NCBI RefSeq assembly: GCF_029893635.1
Contig: NZ_JARXYR010000002.1
Coordinates: 1,153,001-1,217,000, forward strand
Source: Variovorax sp. TBS-050B
Lineage (GTDB): Bacteria > Pseudomonadota > Gammaproteobacteria > Burkholderiales > Burkholderiaceae_C
Reading direction: 5' to 3'
Length of the DNA: 64,000 bases
Made by a program: the position numbers and the translations under genes
Shown here: positions 61,624 through 64,000 of the stretch, one piece after another
How the letters are laid out: each line of letters begins with the position of its first letter
Position numbering within the stretch: the first letter of the stretch is position 1
Notes under the pieces: generated by a model
The model's input: only the letters and a program-made list of their open reading frames with translations
The model's database searches: none
What the model was told of the DNA's origin: nothing

Positions 61624-62337
61624 GGCAGGGTCTGCGGTGCGACGGCCGCGGCGGCGGCCTTGATGGCGGCGCGCTCCTCGGTCGTTTGCGCCACTTTATC
61701 GCGAACGTAGAGCGGCCAGGCATGCGCCGCATCGACCGCGCGGCCGGCGGCGAGCAGGGCCGGCGCCAGCCGGAGCATCGCGGCGGCCGTCGGCAGCACC
61801 GCATGGCGCGCCGCGGCGGGCGCGAGGCGGTCGCCGTAGGCGGCGAAGGCGTTGCCCGCCAGCGACCAGCCCGCGGGCACCTCGAGCGCCTCGGGCGCCA
61901 GCAGCAGCGGCTCGGCGCCGTCGCCGCCGAGCGGGCCGCCGGCATCGAAGTCGTAGCGCGCGGCATAGATCTCGTCCATGCGCGCATCGAGCGTCGCCAC
62001 CACGCGGGCGGGTGCCGAAGGCATGGCGCGCTTCCTCGGCCACCGCGAGCAGCGTGTCCACCGGCAGCAGCGGCACGCCGGTGCCGAAGGCCAGGCCCTG
62101 CGCCACCGCGCAGGCCGTGCGCAGGCCGGTGAAGGAGCCCGGCCCGCGGCCGAAGGCGATCGCATCGAGCTGCGCGAGTGCGAGCCCGGCCTCGGCCAGC
62201 AGCTGCAGCACGAGCGGGATCAGCGTGCCCGAGGCCTGCGCGCCGCCCGCGCCGCTGTGCGCGAGCACGCGCTCGCCATGGCGCACGGCCACCGTGAGCT
62301 GCTCGGTGCTGGTGTCGAAAGCCAGCAGCCTAGGCAT
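61620..62337 (-). pseudogene. tsaB: tRNA threonylcarbamoyladenosine synthesis protein TsaB, interrupted by a one-base insertion
   Basis: The N-terminal part (62337 to about 62013) reads LLAFDTSTEQLTVAV, FGRGPGSFTGLRTACAVAQG and VPLLPVDTLLAVAEEARHAF, the ASKHA start of TsaB. The C-terminal part lies in another frame (ARVVATLDARMDEIYAARYD onward, to 61620). One extra base in the G runs at 62006-62012 explains the shift; removing it gives 238 continuous codons. TsaB is essential or nearly so with TsaD and TsaE for t6A formation, so a read error is the likeliest cause. Overlaps the DMT gene by eight bases. Confidence 0.87.
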
Positions 62338-63343
62338 CGCGGCATCCCGCGGCGGCGGCCGGCACGGGGCCCACGGGCCCGCGGCGCGCGGCGGACGCCT
62401 TGTGCACGCCGAACAGGATGCCCGCGGTCACGAGCAGCAGTCCGGCGACGAGGTTCCAGTGCAGCGGCTCGTCGAGCCAGATCACCGCGCCGAAGGCCGA
62501 CAGGCCGGGCACCAGCGCCGTGATCATGGTGGTGCGCACCGGGCCGAAGTGCTGGACCATCCGCGTGAAGCTGATGCCCGAGATCACCACCGAGCCCACG
62601 CCCTGGAACAGCATCTGGAACGCCAGCTCGCCCCAGGGCGCGCTGCCGATGCGGCTCGCGACCGCGCCGAAGGCCACCAGCAGCGCGTAGACCGGCACGT
62701 AGGTCAGCAGTGCGAAGACGGTGATGGCGATCGTGGCGCGCACCGCATCGAGCCCGTGGCGGCGCGCCACCACGCTGTAGCAGGCCCAGCAGAAGGCCGC
62801 GCCCATGAAGAGCAGGTCGCCCTTCCACACCTCGCCGCCCTCGAAGGCATGCAGCAGGCTGCGCCCGCCGACCACCAGGTCGCCGGCGACGATCAGCGCG
62901 AGGCCGAAGGCGCGCGCCGGCGTGATGCGGTCGTGCAGCACCAGCGCGGCCAGCAGCGTGGTCCACAACGGCAGGCTGCCCGGCATCAGCACCGCGGCAT
63001 GGCCGGCCGGCGCGAAGAAGAAGCCGCTGTAGGCGAGCGAGGCATACGCCACGCCGCCGAAGATGCCGGCGGCGGCCGTCACGCGCAGCGACAGCGGCGA
63101 GAGGCCGAACAGCGACGCGGCCGTGCCGTCCTGCTGGCGGCGGCTCTTCATGACCAGCCAGGCGCCCCAGGGCACGAGCACCAGGCTCGCGCCGCAAATG
63201 CGCGCGAGGGCGAGGTCGAAGGGGCTGAGGGAGCGCCCGGCCGAGGCCCGGGCGATCACGATGAAGGCGGTCCAGACCAGCACCGTGACCACGGCCGCGC
63301 CGATGCCGAGCGTGCGGGGCGAGAAGCGGGGCAGGGCGGGCAT
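62330..63343 (-). CDS. DMT-superfamily (EamA) transporter
   Basis: 337 residues with ten membrane helices in two EamA repeats (about 15-155 and 175-310). Typical segments are LVWTAFIVIARASAG at the first helix, AGHAAVLMPGSLPLWTTLLAALVLHDR and ALVPGLSAFGAVIWLDEPLHWN. EamA proteins export metabolites or amino acids; the substrate is not readable. Its end overlaps the tsaB start by eight bases, so the five genes to pyrF form one transcript. Confidence 0.88.
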   Translation of the reverse strand: MPALPRFSPRTLGIGAAVVTVLVWTAFIVIARASAGRSLSPFDLALARICGASLVLVPWGAWLVMKSRRQQDGTAASLFGLSPLSLRVTAAAGIFGGVAYASLAYSGFFFAPAGHAAVLMPGSLPLWTTLLAALVLHDRITPARAFGLALIVAGDLVVGGRSLLHAFEGGEVWKGDLLFMGAAFCWACYSVVARRHGLDAVRATIAITVFALLTYVPVYALLVAFGAVASRIGSAPWGELAFQMLFQGVGSVVISGISFTRMVQHFGPVRTTMITALVPGLSAFGAVIWLDEPLHWNLVAGLLLVTAGILFGVHKASAARRGPVGPVPAAAAGCRDA

Positions 63344-63400
63344 CGGGCGATTATCGAGGGCGCGGCGCCGCCCCGCCGGGCGGGGGGCATTGCGCCGCGC

Positions 63401-64000
63401 TCAGGCGCCGTCGCTGCGCAGGATCGCGAGGCCTGCCTTGCGCAGCGGCGCCAGCGCCGCTGCGGGCGCCTCGGGCGAGACCAGCAGGCGCGCGGCGGCC
63501 GGGAGCGGGTTGATCACCCAGGCCGAGGCGGCGCCGATCTTTTCGGAGGAGGCCAGCACCACCGTCTCCGCGGCCGCGGCCATCAGCGCGCGCTTGATCG
63601 CGGCCTCCTCGGCGTCGCCGGTGGTCAGCCCGGCCTCGGCGTGCACGCCGGTCACGCCCAGGAAGCAGATGTCGGCGCGGATGCGCGAAATCGCCTCCAT
63701 CGCCGCCGCCCCCACCGCGACCATCGAATGCCGGAAGAGCCGCCCGCCGATCAGCACCACCTCGATGCCGGCATGGTCCACCAGCTCGACGGCGACCGAC
63801 GGGCTGTGCGTCACGACCGTGGCGCGCAGGTCGGCGCCCAGATGCCGCGCCATCTGCACGGCGGTGGTGCCGCCGTCGATCAGCACCACCTGGCCCGGCC
63901 GCACCAGGGCCGCCGCCGCGCGGCCGATGGCCACTTTCTCGGCGGTGGCGAGCTGCATGCGGCCGGCGTAGTCGGCCTCGGCCGGCGCGAGCGGCAGCGC
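63401..64000 (-). CDS. DeoR-family transcriptional regulator (partial, N-terminus outside window)
   Basis: 200 codons up to the window edge without a start. The visible part is the DeoR C-terminal sensor domain, related to ribose-5-phosphate isomerase: KVAIGRAAAALVRPGQVVLI, IDGGTTAVQMARHL, VLIGGRLFRHSMVAVG and FLGVTGVHAEAGLTTGDAEE. This domain usually binds a phosphorylated sugar or polyol. The DNA-binding N-terminus (about 50-60 residues) must lie beyond 64000. Confidence 0.85.
   Translation of the reverse strand, partial: ALPLAPAEADYAGRMQLATAEKVAIGRAAAALVRPGQVVLIDGGTTAVQMARHLGADLRATVVTHSPSVAVELVDHAGIEVVLIGGRLFRHSMVAVGAAAMEAISRIRADICFLGVTGVHAEAGLTTGDAEEAAIKRALMAAAAETVVLASSEKIGAASAWVINPLPAAARLLVSPEAPAAALAPLRKAGLAILRSDGA

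Overview
This is a strongly GC-rich chromosomal window whose gene content fits a betaproteobacterium of the Comamonadaceae, most likely Variovorax or a close relative. The evidence is an orphan Bug/TctC solute-binding protein, a DUF1840 protein, a spc/alpha ribosomal operon without infA, an anthranilyl-CoA (2-aminobenzoyl-CoA) pathway and many LysR/MarR/ROK regulators. No phage, insertion sequence, integrase or CRISPR array was seen. The genus is an inference from gene families, not from a search.

Left part (1-14856). A periplasmic PQQ glucose dehydrogenase (cut by the window edge) lies downstream of a sugar ABC operon (xylF-xylH-ATPase-ROK repressor, minus strand) with a clear inverted-repeat operator before xylF. 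Then come a hypothetical gene, a TPP-dependent dehydrogenase E1 alpha/beta pair without E2/E3, a divergent SDR/LysR pair, an orphan Bug protein, a DUF1840 protein and a cyclopropane fatty acid synthase.

Anthranilate block (14937-21984). Six plus-strand genes are separated by a few bases or overlap by four. They encode a monooxygenase/old-yellow-enzyme fusion, a MarR regulator, an enoyl-CoA hydratase, an acyl-CoA dehydrogenase, a benzoate-type CoA ligase and a RidA deaminase. A sigma70-like promoter overlapping a MarR-type palindrome precedes them, and a strong terminator ends the unit.

Ribosomal block (22012-31117, minus). From a TTGACA promoter the order is rplN-rplX-rplE-rpsN-rpsH-rplF-rplR-rpsE-rpmD-rplO-secY-rpmJ-rpsM-rpsK-rpsD-rpoA-rplQ. 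An initiator tRNA gene follows 18 bases behind rplQ. Terminator-like hairpins sit in gaps of the alpha part.

Central part (31160-45501). A phytase-like lipoprotein and proC are followed by ubiA (one-base frameshift), dps and oxyR. Next are a large glycine-rich autotransporter and a thiol-redox island: thioredoxin-like protein, response regulator, Ohr, sensor kinase and DipZ.

Right part (45533-64000). recG is followed by a queA - PQQ sugar dehydrogenase - tgt operon with 4-base overlaps, then an SDR with a one-base frameshift. A run of membrane and exported proteins follows, including an MFS-acyltransferase fusion and a CREST-superfamily membrane protein, with an XRE regulator flanked by GTATC palindromes. 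The last operon is DMT exporter - tsaB (one-base frameshift) - rimI - UDG - pyrF, followed by a truncated DeoR regulator.

Three copies of a long palindromic intergenic repeat (4571, 13111, 59325) are scattered through the window.
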